A stretch of 64,000 bases of DNA from Pantoea alfalfae (GTDB lineage: Bacteria > Pseudomonadota > Gammaproteobacteria > Enterobacterales > Enterobacteriaceae): contig NZ_CP082292.1 in the NCBI RefSeq assembly GCF_019880205.1, positions 2,604,001 to 2,668,000 of the forward strand, read 5' to 3'. The position numbers were made by a program, and so were the translations under genes. Positions 37,385 to 49,300 of the stretch are shown here, piece after piece. Every line of letters starts with the position of its first letter. Position 1 is the first letter of the stretch. Under the pieces are notes generated by a model. It was not told the origin of the DNA. It ran no database searches and saw nothing but the letters and a program-made list of their open reading frames with translations.

Positions 37385-38590
37385 ATGACAGGACATGCTT
37401 CCCCGATACTGACCTCCCTGCTGGATACGGACGCCTATAAACTCCATATGCAGCAGGCCGTTTTCCACCGCTATCATGACGTAACGGTGGCGGCGGAGTT
37501 TCGCTGCCGCGGCGACGAACTACTGGGTCTCTACGCTGACGAAATTCGTGACGCGATTACTGCCATGCAACACCTGGCGCTGACTGATGATGAAGCGACC
37601 TGGTTATCCCGCCTTCCCTTCTTCCGGCAGGATTATCTCAGCTGGTTGCGCCAGTTCCGCTATAACCCGGAGCAGGTTGAGGTGCGCAATCACCATGGCA
37701 AACTGGAACTTCGTATCCAGGGGCCGTGGCGGGAGGTGATCATGTGGGAGGTGCCGCTACTGGCGCTGATCAGTGAGATTGTGCATCGACATCGCACGCC
37801 GCAGGTCACCACTCAGCAGGCGATCGACCATTTGCATCAGAAACTCGGCGACTTTAAGACGCAGGTAGCGGATCTGGATATGTCGCGCTTCCGCCTGATG
37901 GATTTCGGCACCCGTCGCCGCTATTCGCAGGATGTGCAGCAGGCGATTGTCTCCACACTGAAACAGGATTTTCCGTGGCTGATTGGCACCAGTAATTATG
38001 ATCTGGCGCGCCGTCTGTCTCTGACGCCGGTCGGTACTCAGGCGCATGAGTGGTTCCAGGCCTTCCAGCAAATCAGCCCGGTTCTCGCCAACAGTCAGCG
38101 TGCTGCGCTGCAGGCCTGGCTGGACGAGTATGACGATCAGCTGGGTATCGCGCTGACCGATTGCATCGCGATGGATGCGTTCCTGCGCGATTTCGGTCCG
38201 ATGTTTGCCCGCCGCTACCAGGGGCTGCGTCACGACTCCGGCGATCCGGTTGAATGGGGCGAGAAAGCACTGGCTCATTATCAGAAGCTGGGTATCGATC
38301 CGCAAAGTAAACATCTGGTCTTTTCTGACAACTTAAATCTCGACAAAGCGCTGGCGCTTTATCGCCACTTTGGTCAGCGGACGAATGTCGTGTTCGGCAT
38401 CGGTACCCGCCTGACCTGCGATATTCCGGGCGTAACGCCACTGAACATCGTTATCAAGCTGGTGCAGTGCAACGGCAAGCCAGTAGCGAAACTTTCAGAC
38501 AGCCCGGGCAAAACCATCTGCCAGGATAAGGCTTTTGTCAAAGCGCTGCGAAAAGCCTTTGATCTGCCGCTGGTGAAAAAAGCGAGTTAA
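37385..38590 (+). CDS. pncB: Nicotinate phosphoribosyltransferase
   Basis: 401 residues from [20 protein letters not shown], which aligns with the E. coli start; an ATG 5 codons upstream has the better GAACAGG ribosome site, so the start is slightly uncertain. Converts nicotinate and PRPP to NaMN in NAD salvage. Seen: [30 protein letters not shown], the region around the phosphorylated active-site His ([20 protein letters not shown]) and [14 protein letters not shown]. Confidence 0.96.
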   Translation: MTGHASPILTSLLDTDAYKLHMQQAVFHRYHDVTVAAEFRCRGDELLGLYADEIRDAITAMQHLALTDDEATWLSRLPFFRQDYLSWLRQFRYNPEQVEVRNHHGKLELRIQGPWREVIMWEVPLLALISEIVHRHRTPQVTTQQAIDHLHQKLGDFKTQVADLDMSRFRLMDFGTRRRYSQDVQQAIVSTLKQDFPWLIGTSNYDLARRLSLTPVGTQAHEWFQAFQQISPVLANSQRAALQAWLDEYDDQLGIALTDCIAMDAFLRDFGPMFARRYQGLRHDSGDPVEWGEKALAHYQKLGIDPQSKHLVFSDNLNLDKALALYRHFGQRTNVVFGIGTRLTCDIPGVTPLNIVIKLVQCNGKPVAKLSDSPGKTICQDKAFVKALRKAFDLPLVKKAS

Positions 38591-38602
38591 ACCTCTTCTT
38601 AT

Positions 38603-38622
38603 CGGGGCGTTGATGCGCCCCG
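38603..38622 (+). terminator. Hairpin after pncB, weak terminator
   Basis: CGGGGCG (38603-38609) TTGATG CGCCCCG (38616-38622), 12 bases after the pncB stop. No T run follows, so termination may be partial or the structure may protect the 3' end. Confidence 0.4.
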
Positions 38623-38746
38623 CCTCTGCTGTAATAAATCCGCTTTCCCCCTGAATTTTGCTTGTTTCCTGAAGACTCACAAGTAACATAGCAAAACCCC
38701 GGATGGGGCAACTTTTAACTCACTTCTTCTATATAGAGAGATATTT

Positions 38747-40147
38747 ATGAGCGTAGTGCCTGTAGCGGACGTACTGCACGGTCGCGTCGCGGTTGACAGT
38801 GAAGTCACCGTACGTGGTTGGGTGCGTACCCGAAGAGATTCCAAAGCCGGTCTTTCCTTCATCGCTGTCTATGACGGCTCCTGCTTTAATCCCGTTCAGG
38901 CTGTCGTCAATAATTCTCTGAATAATTATCAGGATGAAGTGCTGCGTCTGACCACGGGCTGTTCCGTCATCGTGACCGGTAAAGTGGTGGCGTCGCCGGG
39001 TCAGGGCCAGGCGTTTGAAATTCAGGCGACCAGCCTGGAAGTCGTCGGCTGGGTAGAAGATCCGGACAGCTACCCGATGGCGGCGAAGCGTCACAGCATC
39101 GAGTATCTGCGCGAAGTGGCACACCTGCGTCCACGCACTAACCTGATTGGCGCGGTCGCCCGCGTTCGCCATACTCTGGCGCAGGCGCTGCATCGCTTCT
39201 TCCATGAAAATGGCTATTTCTGGGTTTCCACTCCGCTGATCACTGCATCCGATACCGAAGGTGCTGGCGAAATGTTCCGTGTCTCGACGCTGGATATGGA
39301 AAACCTGCCGCGTAATGATCAGGGCAAAGTCGACTTCAGCGAAGATTTCTTTGGCAAAGAAGCCTTCCTGACTGTTTCCGGTCAGCTGAACGGCGAAACC
39401 TATGCCAGCGCCCTGTCGAAGATCTACACCTTCGGCCCGACGTTCCGCGCAGAGAATTCCAACACCAGCCGCCATCTGGCGGAATTCTGGATGCTGGAGC
39501 CGGAAATCGCCTTTGCCTCACTGGATGATGCGGCTGCACTGGCCGAAGCAATGCTGAAGTATGTCTTCAACGCGGTGCTGGAAGAGCGTGCCGATGACAT
39601 GGCGTTCTTCGCTGAGCGCGTGGATAAAGATGCCGTTGAGCGTCTTCAGCGTTTCATTACCACCGATTTTGCCCAGGTCGACTACACCGACGCGGTTGAG
39701 ATCCTGATGAACTGCGGTCAGACCTTCGAAAACCCGGTTTCCTGGGGTATTGACCTCTCCTCTGAGCATGAGCGTTACCTGGCCGAGAAACACTTTAAAG
39801 CGCCGGTGGTGGTGAAAAACTATCCGAAAGACATTAAAGCGTTCTATATGCGCCTGAACGAGGATGGCAAAACCGTGGCGGCGATGGATGTTCTGGCGCC
39901 AGGCATTGGTGAGATCATCGGCGGTTCACAGCGTGAAGAGCGTCTGGATGTCCTGGATGCGCGTCTGGAAGAGATGGGTCTGAATAAAGAAGATTACTGG
40001 TGGTATCGTGACCTGCGTCGCTACGGTACTGTGCCACATTCAGGTTTCGGATTAGGCTTTGAACGTTTAATCGCCTATGTGACTGGCGTGCAAAATGTCA
40101 GGGACGTTATCCCCTTCCCGCGCACGCCACGCAATGCAAGTTTCTAA
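38747..40147 (+). CDS. asnS: Asparaginyl-tRNA synthetase
   Basis: 466 residues, class IIb. N-terminal OB-fold anticodon-binding domain ([20 protein letters not shown]), then the catalytic core with motif 2 ([20 protein letters not shown]) and motif 3 ([15 protein letters not shown]). Length equals the E. coli enzyme. Cytoplasmic. A terminator follows before the porin gene. Confidence 0.98.
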   Translation: MSVVPVADVLHGRVAVDSEVTVRGWVRTRRDSKAGLSFIAVYDGSCFNPVQAVVNNSLNNYQDEVLRLTTGCSVIVTGKVVASPGQGQAFEIQATSLEVVGWVEDPDSYPMAAKRHSIEYLREVAHLRPRTNLIGAVARVRHTLAQALHRFFHENGYFWVSTPLITASDTEGAGEMFRVSTLDMENLPRNDQGKVDFSEDFFGKEAFLTVSGQLNGETYASALSKIYTFGPTFRAENSNTSRHLAEFWMLEPEIAFASLDDAAALAEAMLKYVFNAVLEERADDMAFFAERVDKDAVERLQRFITTDFAQVDYTDAVEILMNCGQTFENPVSWGIDLSSEHERYLAEKHFKAPVVVKNYPKDIKAFYMRLNEDGKTVAAMDVLAPGIGEIIGGSQREERLDVLDARLEEMGLNKEDYWWYRDLRRYGTVPHSGFGLGFERLIAYVTGVQNVRDVIPFPRTPRNASF

Positions 40148-40185
40148 AATTCAGCATTAAATATAACAAATTCATATATATAAAG

Positions 40186-40212
40186 AGGTCGGCACTGCCG
40201 GCCTTTTTTTAT
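40186..40212 (+). terminator. Rho-independent terminator of asnS
   Basis: AGGTCGGC / GCCGGCCT stem (one G-T pair) around the loop ACT, followed by TTTTTTTATTTTT. It lies 38 bases after the asnS stop. Confidence 0.9.
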
Positions 40213-40250
40213 TTTTGTAAATTTTGAGTTCTCTCACAAAGTTCCGTATT

Positions 40251-40290
40251 TTTTACATTTTGTAATACATATTTTCTTACTGAAACAAGA
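40251..40290 (+). promoter_or_regulatory. OmpR-binding sites upstream of the porin
   Basis: TTTACATTTTGTAATACAT followed by ATTTTCTTACTGAAACAAG closely parallels the F1 and F2 OmpR boxes of E. coli ompF (TTTACTTTTGGTTACATATT and TTTTCTTTTTGAAACC). It lies about 160-200 bases before the ATG, leaving room for a promoter and leader. Strong evidence for EnvZ/OmpR control. Confidence 0.75.
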
Positions 40291-40447
40291 TTACGAGTTT
40301 AGTAGCATTTAAGCGCTAGAATTACGGCGGGTGGGATGGAAAGATGCGTGCAGACACAGGAAGACACCAAACTTCGCTCAGGGTTCTGTAAAGATTTCCT
40401 GACGGCAGTGGCAGGTGTACAAATAACTCCAATGAGGGTAATGAATA

Positions 40448-41551
40448 ATGATGAAGCGCAATATTCTTGCAGTGGTTATCCCTGCTCTGTTAGCCGCCGG
40501 CGCAGCAAACGCTGCAGAAATCTATAACAAAGACGGCAACAAACTGGACCTGTACGGTAAAGCAGTCGGCCTGCACTACTTCTCTGATAACGATGGCAGC
40601 GATGGCGACAAGTCATACGTTCGTTTCGGCTTCAAAGGTGAAACTCAGATTAATGACCAACTGACCGGTTACGGCCAGTGGGAATACAACATTCAGGCTA
40701 ACAACTCTGAAGGTTCCGACGCACAGAATAACAACAAAACCCGTCTGGGCTTTGCGGGTCTGAAATTCGGTGATGCTGGCTCAATCGACTACGGCCGTAA
40801 CTACGGTGTGGTTTACGATGCAATCGGCTGGACCGATATGCTGCCAGAGTTCGGTGGCGACTCAGGATACTCAGATAACTTCATGAACGGTCGTAGCACC
40901 GGCCTGCTGACCTACCGCAACACCAACTTCTTTGGTCTGGTAGATGGCTGGGACTTCGCAGTTCAGTATCAGGGCAAAAACGAGCGTAGTGACATTCGTC
41001 GTGCTAACGGCGACGGCTGGGGTCTCTCAACCTCTTACGTTTCACCAATCGGCGTAGGTGTTGTTGGTGCTTATAGCAGCAGCGATCGTACTGATGCACA
41101 GGCAGCCGGTGTTGCTGCTAACGGTACAGTTGTTGGTCAGGGCAAACGCGCTGAAAACTGGGCAACTGGTCTGAAATATGATGCGAACAATGTTTACCTG
41201 GCTGCTTACTACGGTGAAACCCGTAACTCAACGCCATTTGACTTAACAATTGCTCCTGGCACCACCACCACTGCATTCGCTAACAAGGCTCAGAACATTG
41301 AATTGGTTGCACAGTACCAGTTCGACTTCGGCCTGCGTCCTTCCGTTGCTTACGTGCAGTCTAAAGGCAAGGACATTGAAGGCGTGGGCGATGCTGACCT
41401 GGTTAAATACATCGACGTTGGCGCGACTTACTACTTCAACAAAAACATGTCTACCTATGTGGACTATCAGATCAACCAGCTGGATGACAACAACCGTCTG
41501 GGTCTGAACACAGACGACGTGGTTGGTGTTGGCCTGGTTTACCAGTTCTAA
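40448..41551 (+). CDS. ompF: OmpF-like general porin
   Basis: 367 residues. Signal peptide [20 protein letters not shown] is cleaved near [11 protein letters not shown] 16-strand trimeric porin: [15 protein letters not shown] start, constriction loop L3 with [19 protein letters not shown], and C-terminal VGLVYQF with the final Phe needed for BamA recognition. Double ATG start and position between asnS and aspC match E. coli ompF. External loops, such as the Thr-rich stretch near 270-277, differ from E. coli as usual. OmpR sites upstream. Confidence 0.94.
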   Translation: MMKRNILAVVIPALLAAGAANAAEIYNKDGNKLDLYGKAVGLHYFSDNDGSDGDKSYVRFGFKGETQINDQLTGYGQWEYNIQANNSEGSDAQNNNKTRLGFAGLKFGDAGSIDYGRNYGVVYDAIGWTDMLPEFGGDSGYSDNFMNGRSTGLLTYRNTNFFGLVDGWDFAVQYQGKNERSDIRRANGDGWGLSTSYVSPIGVGVVGAYSSSDRTDAQAAGVAANGTVVGQGKRAENWATGLKYDANNVYLAAYYGETRNSTPFDLTIAPGTTTTAFANKAQNIELVAQYQFDFGLRPSVAYVQSKGKDIEGVGDADLVKYIDVGATYYFNKNMSTYVDYQINQLDDNNRLGLNTDDVVGVGLVYQF

Positions 41552-41574
41552 TTCCGCTTTAAACATGTTGAAAA

Positions 41575-41597
41575 ACGGGGCTACGGCCCCGTTTTTT
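41575..41597 (+). terminator. Rho-independent terminator of the porin gene
   Basis: ACGGGGC (41575-41581), loop TACG, GCCCCGT (41586-41592), then TTTTT. Confidence 0.95.
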
Positions 41598-41783
41598 ATG
41601 GCTGCTATTCCCAACAGGTGCGTTTTTCCCCGAGCCGTTACCTCGCTTTAATCACTACCTTTCTCCGTCGCGCAATCCACACTGCAAAATGTATGAATTT
41701 GTCTCGCAAACGGTTGGCATTTGTCTGGCCGGACGCTAACCTGAGAGCCCTCTTGCTAAAGTTCACGCTAATGGACCTGACAC

Positions 41784-42974
41784 ATGTTTGAATCGATCTC
41801 TGCTGCACCCGCCGATCCTATTCTTGGACTGGCCGATCTGTTTCGTGCTGATGACCGCCCTGAAAAAATCAATCTGGGTATCGGCGTTTATAAAGACGAA
41901 ACCGGCAAGACCCCGGTACTGACCAGTGTTAAAAAAGCTGAGCAATACCTGCTGGAAAATGAAACCACCAAAAACTATCTCAGCATTGATGGGCTGACGG
42001 ATTTTGCCCGCTGCACGCAGGCCCTGCTGTTCGGCAACCAGAGTCCGCTAATCACCGCTGGCCGCGCCCGCACGGCTCAGACACCGGGTGGTACAGGTGC
42101 GCTACGCGTTGCAGCCGATTTCCTCGCCACGCAAACATCGGTGAAGCGGGTCTGGATAAGCAATCCAAGCTGGCCAAATCACAACAACGTGTTTAAGGCT
42201 GCCGGTCTTGAGGTCTGTGAATACCACTATTACGACCCGGCAAACCATACGCTGGATTTCGATGGCATGCTGGCGTCACTGAAACAGGTTCAGCCAGGCG
42301 ACGTGGTGCTGTTCCACGGCTGCTGCCATAACCCGACCGGTATCGACCCGACCGCCGGGCAGTGGCAACAGCTGGCGCAGCTGTCACAGGCCAATGGCTG
42401 GCTGCCGTTGTTCGACTTCGCTTACCAGGGCTTTGCCCGTGGTCTGGATGAAGATGCAGAAGGCCTGCGCATATTTGCCGCCTCGCATCAGGAACTGATC
42501 GTCGCCAGCTCTTACTCCAAGAACTTCGGTCTGTATAACGAACGTGTTGGTGCCATCACGCTGGTTGCCGCCGATGCGAGCGTGGCAGATACCGCGTTCA
42601 GTCAGGTGAAGTACACCATTCGCGCGAACTACTCCAATCCGCCTGCACATGGTGCCGCCATCGTCGCCACCATTCTGGGCAATGATACCCTGCGTACCAT
42701 CTGGGAGCAGGAGCTGTCGGACATGCGTCAGCGCATTCAGCGCATGCGTCAGCTCTTCGTAAATACTCTGGCGGAAAAAGGCGCACAGCGCGACTTCAGC
42801 TTTATTATTAAGCAGAACGGTATGTTCTCCTTCAGTGGCCTGACCAAAGACCAGGTGATTCGCCTGCGTGAAGAGTTTGGCGTCTACGCGGTGAACTCAG
42901 GGCGGGTGAATGTGGCGGGCATGACGCCAGACAATATGTCGGCGCTGTGCGAAGCGATTGTCGCGGTGCTGTAA
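41784..42974 (+). CDS. aspC: Aspartate aminotransferase
   Basis: 396 residues, the usual length. PLP-dependent class I aminotransferase making aspartate and, with overlap, aromatic amino acids. The Schiff-base Lys246 is in [15 protein letters not shown]; other signatures are [25 protein letters not shown] and the C-terminal [10 protein letters not shown]. Cytoplasmic. A bidirectional terminator shared with gloC follows. Confidence 0.98.
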   Translation: MFESISAAPADPILGLADLFRADDRPEKINLGIGVYKDETGKTPVLTSVKKAEQYLLENETTKNYLSIDGLTDFARCTQALLFGNQSPLITAGRARTAQTPGGTGALRVAADFLATQTSVKRVWISNPSWPNHNNVFKAAGLEVCEYHYYDPANHTLDFDGMLASLKQVQPGDVVLFHGCCHNPTGIDPTAGQWQQLAQLSQANGWLPLFDFAYQGFARGLDEDAEGLRIFAASHQELIVASSYSKNFGLYNERVGAITLVAADASVADTAFSQVKYTIRANYSNPPAHGAAIVATILGNDTLRTIWEQELSDMRQRIQRMRQLFVNTLAEKGAQRDFSFIIKQNGMFSFSGLTKDQVIRLREEFGVYAVNSGRVNVAGMTPDNMSALCEAIVAVL

Positions 42975-42992
42975 CGCTGTCGACGAAACAAA

Positions 42993-43016
42993 AATGGGCC
43001 TGCTGGCCCATTTTTT
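42993..43016. terminator. Bidirectional terminator between aspC and gloC
   Basis: AATGGGCC (42993-43000), loop TGCT, GGCCCATT (43005-43012), with A and T runs on either side. Serves both convergent genes; its T run touches the gloC stop codon. Confidence 0.95.
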
Positions 43017-43644
43017 ATTGCAGGAAAGGATTGCTGATGCGTTCATGCCCCAGCGTAGAAATCGGGCCGTGACCGGGAAGAAAAGTCACATCATCGCCCA
43101 GCGGCAGTAATTTTGTGCGGATAGCCTCGATGAGCTGCTGATGATCGCCCTGTGGGAAGTCAGTACGCCCAACACCACCATTAAAAATCACGTCGCCTGA
43201 AATCAGTAATTGACCTGGCCGGTCAAAGAACACGACATGGCCAGGTGAATGTCCCGGGCAGTGCAGAACGTCCAGCGTGATCAGCCCGACCTGCACGCTC
43301 TCTCCCTCTTCCAGCCAGCGATCGGGGGTAAACGGCGCGCACTCGTCAAGTCCGAACATCCGGCTCTGAGTTGGCAGCGCTTCAAGCCAGAAGGCATCGC
43401 GCTTTTGCGGTCCAACAATCGGAATCTGATAAAATGCTGCCAGTTCAACAGCGGCCCCGACATGATCAAGGTGTCCATGTGTCAGCAGAATCTGAGCGGG
43501 TTTAAGTTTAAGCTGTTCCAGCGTTTGTTTGATCAGTCCGGCATCGCCGCCTGGGTCGACCAGTGCGGCTTCGCGAGTCGTGTCGCACCAGATAACTGAG
43601 CAGTTCTGGGCAAAAGCGGTAACAGGAATAATGTGGTAATTCAT
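43015..43644 (-). CDS. gloC: Hydroxyacylglutathione hydrolase, type II glyoxalase GloC (YcbL)
   Basis: 209 residues, metallo-beta-lactamase fold with THGHLDHVG metal ligands, [14 protein letters not shown] and [12 protein letters not shown]. Hydrolyses S-D-lactoylglutathione in methylglyoxal detoxification. The start [19 protein letters not shown] is chosen over one 7 codons upstream because it matches E. coli YcbL. Thirty-nine bases after mepK in the same direction. Confidence 0.95.
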   Translation of the reverse strand: MNYHIIPVTAFAQNCSVIWCDTTREAALVDPGGDAGLIKQTLEQLKLKPAQILLTHGHLDHVGAAVELAAFYQIPIVGPQKRDAFWLEALPTQSRMFGLDECAPFTPDRWLEEGESVQVGLITLDVLHCPGHSPGHVVFFDRPGQLLISGDVIFNGGVGRTDFPQGDHQQLIEAIRTKLLPLGDDVTFLPGHGPISTLGHERISNPFLQ

Positions 43645-43683
43645 AACGCTCCATGACCGGCTCACGCAGCGTTGCCGGTGTCA

Positions 43684-44232
43684 CTACCAGTGCCTGATCG
43701 GACCGGTATCAATATGTACAAAGTTACTGCGGGGATAATATCCTACACCACCCGCACGCAGAGATAACGCCGCTTTGCGTACATTCGCCAGCGAAACGCC
43801 TTCAATATGAAAATCCATCGCCTGGCCTTTGGTGTGATAGCTGTGTTTCGCGACTCCCGGACCGCTCTCACGTAACATGTTGTTGGTTGCCAGTGAACGA
43901 TAGCCAGAAACCAGCTGTATCGGTTTACGCATACCCAGCAGCGCCTGCAGGCGAAAAATCTGGTCAAACAGATGTGGATCGATGCTTTTCACTTTGTTGG
44001 CGCGATAGTCACGGAAAAAATGATTTAATCGTGACAGCTCATCCTTGTCGTAACTCTTACCATTAAAAAACTCAGTTTTAAGGGTTTCACCGGTGTGAAG
44101 ATTATTAAGCATCAATACACGCGGGCGAGACGTTGAAAGCGAGGCCCTTGCAGAAGCTGGCAATAATGCCAGTCCGGCGGCGGCACTACCGCACAGCAGT
44201 AGTTTGCGACGAAAAGAATCAATAGTAGACAT
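43684..44232 (-). CDS. mepK: Murein DD/LD-endopeptidase MepK (YcbK), Tat-exported
   Basis: 182 residues, M15-type zinc peptidase (DUF882). The N-terminus SFRRKLLLCGSAAAGLALLP has twin arginines and a hydrophobic stretch, in keeping with E. coli YcbK being a Tat substrate. Zinc ligands lie in HSYHTKGQAMDFH and FVHIDTGPIRHW. E. coli MepK cleaves 3-3 crosslinks in peptidoglycan. The neighbouring upstream gene ldtD makes such crosslinks, so making and cutting enzymes are adjacent. Confidence 0.94.
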   Translation of the reverse strand: MSTIDSFRRKLLLCGSAAAGLALLPASARASLSTSRPRVLMLNNLHTGETLKTEFFNGKSYDKDELSRLNHFFRDYRANKVKSIDPHLFDQIFRLQALLGMRKPIQLVSGYRSLATNNMLRESGPGVAKHSYHTKGQAMDFHIEGVSLANVRKAALSLRAGGVGYYPRSNFVHIDTGPIRHW

Positions 44233-44417
44233 GTAACGGTTTACCTGAGAGTGGAGCCATAGAAATGTGCAAAAAGCGCACAGGCCGAACCATAACTTTC
44301 TCTCAGAGAAGCGTCAACCCATCTGCCATGAGTTTGCGAGGCGATCCCCTGAGGGATCGCCATTTGATAAGATTTTTCTTTAATAAGGATTTGCGGGGAA
44401 CGATTTAAAATCAATTA

Positions 44418-46229
44418 CTAGAGCAGTAATTGCTCGGCCCGACTCAGAGCCTGACTGCCCGAACGGGCGGTGTCATCATAATTGTAAATATCTGTGCGGA
44501 ACTGCGGTTTGCCATCATCAGCGACCCACGCCGTCAGATAATAGAGATTGACCGGAATGCGGTGGCGAATCGGCACATAGCGGGTGTCACCCTCTTTCAA
44601 CGTACTGGAAATTCGGGAGTCGTTCCAGCCCGCATCCTGCAGCAATAAGCCTGCCAGCTCAGAAGCTTTGTTCACCCGCACACAACCTGAACTGAGCGCA
44701 CGGATATCACGCTGGAACAGGTTATGGTTTGGCGTGTCATGCAGGTAGATCGCATCTGAACTCGGCATATTAAATTTATACCGGCCCAGCGCATTCGCCA
44801 CGCCCGGGGCCTGAATCAATCGGTAAGGGAACGATGAGGCGGTGACCATGCGCCAGTCGATCATGCTGGGATCAATTACTTCAGCATCTGCGCTCCAGCC
44901 TGACAGCAGGGTATACCCATGCTTATAAAGATAGGTTGGATCCTGCTTCACCTTTGGAATGATGTCTTTACGCACCAGGGTTGTCGGCACATTCCACGGC
45001 GGGTTAAGCACGACATTATTCAGCGCACTGCGCATAAGTGGCGTTTTACGATCGGGACGACCGACGATAACGCGCGATGAAAGAATTTTGTTGCCGTTGT
45101 TGTAATAGATCAGCGAATAGTTGGCGATGTTCACCATAATGCCGTTGTGCATATCGTCCGGCAGCAGACGCAGGCGCTGAATATTCAGCGCCAGCAGAGA
45201 AGCACGCATCTGCGGAGAGACGTTAAGCCACTGCCGTGTTCTGGCACCGATAGCGCCATCGCCATCCAGTCCCTGCCAATGCTGGAAACGCTTCACACCG
45301 GCCACCAGCGTCTCGTCATAGACATTGGCGGTATTCCCTTCCAGCGTCTGACCCTGGACATTACCCGGTGACTGCGGTGATGGCGTAAGCAGATTAGTGA
45401 CTGGCGTAGCGGAAGGACTCACCGCGACAGGCTGGTCGCTGTGCGTCACCGGCGACGGCGCGACAGGCACCGCATCGTCATCCGGTGCGGGCGCGTTAAC
45501 CTGTGCCGTTAACATGCCGCTGCGCTGCAAAATTTCACGCAGGGCTGGAACGTCATCACTGACCTGGCCGGGACGCAGGGTTTCACTGCTTTTCAGTTGT
45601 GGCCAGGGCTGCTTATCGCTGAGCAACGTTTTCAGCGCGGCGTGCATAGGCTGATACTGTGGGTGCTGCGGCTGTAATGAGGCAATAAACGTGTTATCAG
45701 AACCCGCATTGACCGCGTTCTGCCACTGATTCACGACCGCGATCGACGGCTGTGTCAGCCTGTAAGGAACGTTGCTGTAGAGCCACGTTTCACCCTGTGT
45801 CGGCACATTTGAAACAAACTGCAGATAACCCAGCATTGCATCGGAGAGCGCGACATCGCGGGCAAAGCCGGTAATAGCCGGATTCGTCAGACGCTCAATC
45901 CAGCGCGTGAACTGTGGCTGAACACCTGAAAGCGCCACTTCAGCCAGCTGCTGCTGAAATTTTTGCACCGCCTGAGCATCCTGCCAGAGCGGCTGCATAT
46001 GGCGGGATGCATAGAGCGTCGCCAGCGGTGCCAGATAAAACGGCTGATCGGCGCTGGAAAACGCCTGCCGGATGCGTTGCTGACTTTCGGAAACGGAGAT
46101 AGCCGCCTGCGTTGTCCCGGGCAAAGCGGCGATGACAGCGGCCTGCGGTAGCGTAAATGGAACAACGGTTAGCGCCAGCGCTAACAATGATAGAACGCGA
46201 TGATGATTTAATTTTTTTACCAGCAACAT
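44418..46229 (-). CDS. ldtD: L,D-transpeptidase LdtD (YcbB)
   Basis: 603 residues. The start is placed at ATG 46229, preceded by AAGGGGGCAGGG, giving [20 protein letters not shown], a membrane-anchoring/signal segment; a start 27 codons upstream is possible but lacks such a site. A peptidoglycan-binding region ([27 protein letters not shown]) precedes the YkuD catalytic domain with [12 protein letters not shown] and [11 protein letters not shown], which holds the catalytic Cys. Forms 3-3 peptidoglycan crosslinks, important under envelope stress. A Pro/Thr/Ser-rich stretch (about residues 255-300) is longer than in E. coli. Confidence 0.94.
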   Translation of the reverse strand: MLLVKKLNHHRVLSLLALALTVVPFTLPQAAVIAALPGTTQAAISVSESQQRIRQAFSSADQPFYLAPLATLYASRHMQPLWQDAQAVQKFQQQLAEVALSGVQPQFTRWIERLTNPAITGFARDVALSDAMLGYLQFVSNVPTQGETWLYSNVPYRLTQPSIAVVNQWQNAVNAGSDNTFIASLQPQHPQYQPMHAALKTLLSDKQPWPQLKSSETLRPGQVSDDVPALREILQRSGMLTAQVNAPAPDDDAVPVAPSPVTHSDQPVAVSPSATPVTNLLTPSPQSPGNVQGQTLEGNTANVYDETLVAGVKRFQHWQGLDGDGAIGARTRQWLNVSPQMRASLLALNIQRLRLLPDDMHNGIMVNIANYSLIYYNNGNKILSSRVIVGRPDRKTPLMRSALNNVVLNPPWNVPTTLVRKDIIPKVKQDPTYLYKHGYTLLSGWSADAEVIDPSMIDWRMVTASSFPYRLIQAPGVANALGRYKFNMPSSDAIYLHDTPNHNLFQRDIRALSSGCVRVNKASELAGLLLQDAGWNDSRISSTLKEGDTRYVPIRHRIPVNLYYLTAWVADDGKPQFRTDIYNYDDTARSGSQALSRAEQLLL

Positions 46230-46316
46230 CCCTGCCCCCTTGTTTTTCAACTTCGCAGTGTTCCCTGTATCCACTGCGACCGCGCCGTGACTCATCATGT
46301 GAGTATACAAACAAAA

Positions 46317-46346
46317 ACGGCATTTGCCTCATGCGACAAATGCCGT
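46317..46346 (-). terminator. Terminator of the mukFEB operon
   Basis: ACGGCATTTG (46317-46326) and CAAATGCCGT (46337-46346), perfect 10-bp arms with a 10-base loop; on the minus strand TTTTTGTTTG follows. Thirty bases after mukB. Confidence 0.9.
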
Positions 46347-46376
46347 AACCAGATTAACGAATGGTTCAGTTTTTGA

Positions 46377-49300
46377 CTACGTTTCCGCCTGCGAATTTTC
46401 AGCGGTTAAATCGGGCAGCGCATCTGCGTCACTTCCCGCACGCACCGGCGAAGGATCGGCAGCAAAACCCCGCAGACCGACCACATGCACATGCTCGGTG
46501 TTATTAAACACCTTACGTACCAGTTTGTAGGTCGTGCCTTTCTCCGGGCTGATATTCTCCGGCGCGGCAATCACTAACTGCATCTCCAGTCGCTCACAGA
46601 GTTCAAACAGTGTGGCGATGGAGCGTGCATCCAGACGTGCTGCTTCATCAAGGAACAGCAGTCGGCATGGCGAAATATCTTTGCCGCGCAGACGACGGGA
46701 CTCCTCTTCCCAGCTCTGTACCACCATCACCAGAATGGACATACCGGTACCGATCGCCTCACCCGTTGAGAGCGCACCGCTTTCTGCACGCAGCCAGCCA
46801 TCGGAACCCCGGTTCACTTCCACTTCCATCTCCAGATAGTTGCGGTAGTCGAGCAGCTCCTCACCGATGGTCTGCGGCGTCCGCTGACCCATGTCGATAT
46901 GCGGGTTAAGTCGCTGATAGAGCTTCGCCAGTGCCTCAGAGAAGGTCAGGCGGTTGCTGTTGAACAGATCCTGATGCTGCTCATGCTCTTCTGACAGCGT
47001 ATCCAGCAGCATAGCGTGGGTTTCACGGACGTTCACGTTAAGCCGCACGCTGCGGACCTGACCAAAGCTGACAGTCTGCAACCCCTGGTTGAGCTGGCGG
47101 ATGCGGTTCTGTTCACGCTGGATCGTCTTGCGGATGATGTTCGCCGCACTGCGTGAACTGATCGCCAGCATCTGCTCACGCGCGGTCAGCTCTTCGGTCA
47201 GACGGTTCAGTTCGATTTCCATCTGCTCAATCGCTTCGACCGGATCGTCGGTACGAATAATATCCTGACGGATACGCTCGCGCAGATGCTGATAGACCGC
47301 AATAAAGAACTGAATCTTACGCTCAGGACGTTTTGGATCTTCCGACAGCCGCAGTACGTCGCGCAGATGTTCGTTGTCCGACACCGCCAGACGCAATGCA
47401 CCCAGCGCTTTATCCGACATCGAGCGCAGCTCATCGCCGCTCAGGTAAGCCAGTTCACGACGATGCAGGCGACGCTCAACGCCATTCTCTTTCACCAGAC
47501 GCAGGACGGTACACCAGCCCGCTTTTGCACTGACCACCTGCTCACGCATCTGATGATACTGACGCTCCAGCTGACGCAGGCGCTTCTGCAGATTATCCAT
47601 CTCCGCTTCACAGAAGGTAAGCTGTTTCTCCAGCTGATTGCGGCGGGCGCGATTGTGGCTCAGTGCCGTGTAGAGCTCATCGCGGCGAACGCGCGCGCGT
47701 TCTTCTGCGCTGCTGTCAGCCTGGACGCCAATGTCCTGCATCTCCTGCTGCAACTCTTTCAGCATGTCGCGCTTGGCGTCATAAGCGCTTTTCAGCGAAG
47801 CCAGCACCTGCGCATATTGCGTCAGTTGCGCCTGATGTTCACGCAGGCGATCGCGGCTGCGGCTGCGTTCACCCTCAGCCTGCTCAAGACGCTGACGCAG
47901 CTTATCGCTAAGGTCATTGTTGCCGTTGAGCATGCTGGCGGAGTCGTCATAACTGAAGTGGGCGCGACGCTGCACCACCTCTGTCAGCGCAAAGGCCTGC
48001 TGACGCGCGTTGCGCTGCTGCTGCTGCGCCTGCTGATAATCTGCCTGTAACTGCTCGTGCTGTTCCGGATCGCTCTGCAATACGGCGAGGATCGGTTCCA
48101 GTTTCGCCAGCTTCGCGCCATGCTGATGCAGGAAGCGCGCCGCGTCCTGAGCCGCATCGACCTGCTCACGGATCTCTTCGCAGCGATCGCCCAGCGTGTC
48201 ATCCAGCAGCAGGTTGACGCGTGGCAGCAGTCGGTTTAACTGCGATACGCCCTCTTTCGCCAGCTCATACTGCTGACGCTGCTGCTGATTATTGCTCTCA
48301 TGCTGATTCAGCGCCCGCTCCAGTTCACCCCGACGCGCGCCCAGCTGACGGATCTGCGCTTCCGGGTCGGCGTCAAAGGCAACGGCCAGATGCGTGCCGA
48401 TAAAGCGGCTGAATGACTGATGCAGACGCTGCGTTTTCTGCACATCGAACGACAACGTGGCGTAACGCTCAGCCAGTTTGTCGCGCTCAAGGTGCAGCAG
48501 CTCCAGCTGATTTTCGCGCGCTGCGCGGCCAAACAGCGGGATTTTCGGGAAGCGGGAGTAGCGCCACTGACGCTCTGCCACTTTCACCACAACGGCATTC
48601 TGCAGCTCATCAACGCTGAAGACACTGTCATCGAATGACTGCGGGTCACCCTCGATCAGGTAGAGATCTTCCGGGCACTCCTCCAGACCATCCAGCATCT
48701 CACGCACGCGGGAGAGATCCGGCACCACGATTGCATGACGTGACGGACCATAGAGCGCCGAGAAGTACGGCGCATCATCCAGGGTCACATCATCATAAAT
48801 CTCAGAGAGTAATACGCCGCCAAAGCGTTCCGCCAGCTGGGTCAGGCGCGCATCTTCCGCCCCGCCCGGCTGACTGAGCCGCTCAATCTGCTGCTCGATA
48901 TCACGTTTGCGTGCCGCCACTTCGTCGCGCTCGACGGTGGTTTCACGCTCACGCTCCAGCAGTTGCTGCATAAATTCGGTAACGTCCTGGCTGCTGTTCA
49001 GCGCCTGACCGGTCTGTTCACTGAGCTGCGTCAGGATCTCCTGTGCCGCCAGCCAGTGTGGCGCACGGGCTGTCAGGCTGGTGATGCGTTCGCGCAGCTG
49101 TTCCAGCTCCTGACGCATCATCATGCGCTGCTCACCGGCGTCCGAGACGCTGCTGTTCAGCTGTTCGATCTGCGCTTCAAGCTCCTGCTGCAGGCCAGCC
49201 AGCGCATCGGCTTCGTAATGCTGTCCCTGACGCTTGCAGAATTCGGCCAGCAGTCGCTCCGCCTCATGCTGCTCACGCAGACGCTGTTCCAGCTCATTGA

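Larger units (their letters stand above)
40148..40447 (+). promoter_or_regulatory. Porin promoter and leader (300 bp without a gene)
   Basis: Holds the asnS terminator at its left end, then the OmpR-type sites, then an untranslated leader of roughly 100 bases ending in CAATGAGGGTAATAA before the porin ATG. In E. coli the ompF leader is the MicF target; whether that holds here was not tested. No other gene is seen. Confidence 0.7.

Noticed and set aside
47286..48050. 254-codon open frame on the plus strand inside mukB
   Set aside because: Antisense to a conserved coiled-coil gene; the composition is that of a frame shadow and no family features or ribosome site are seen.
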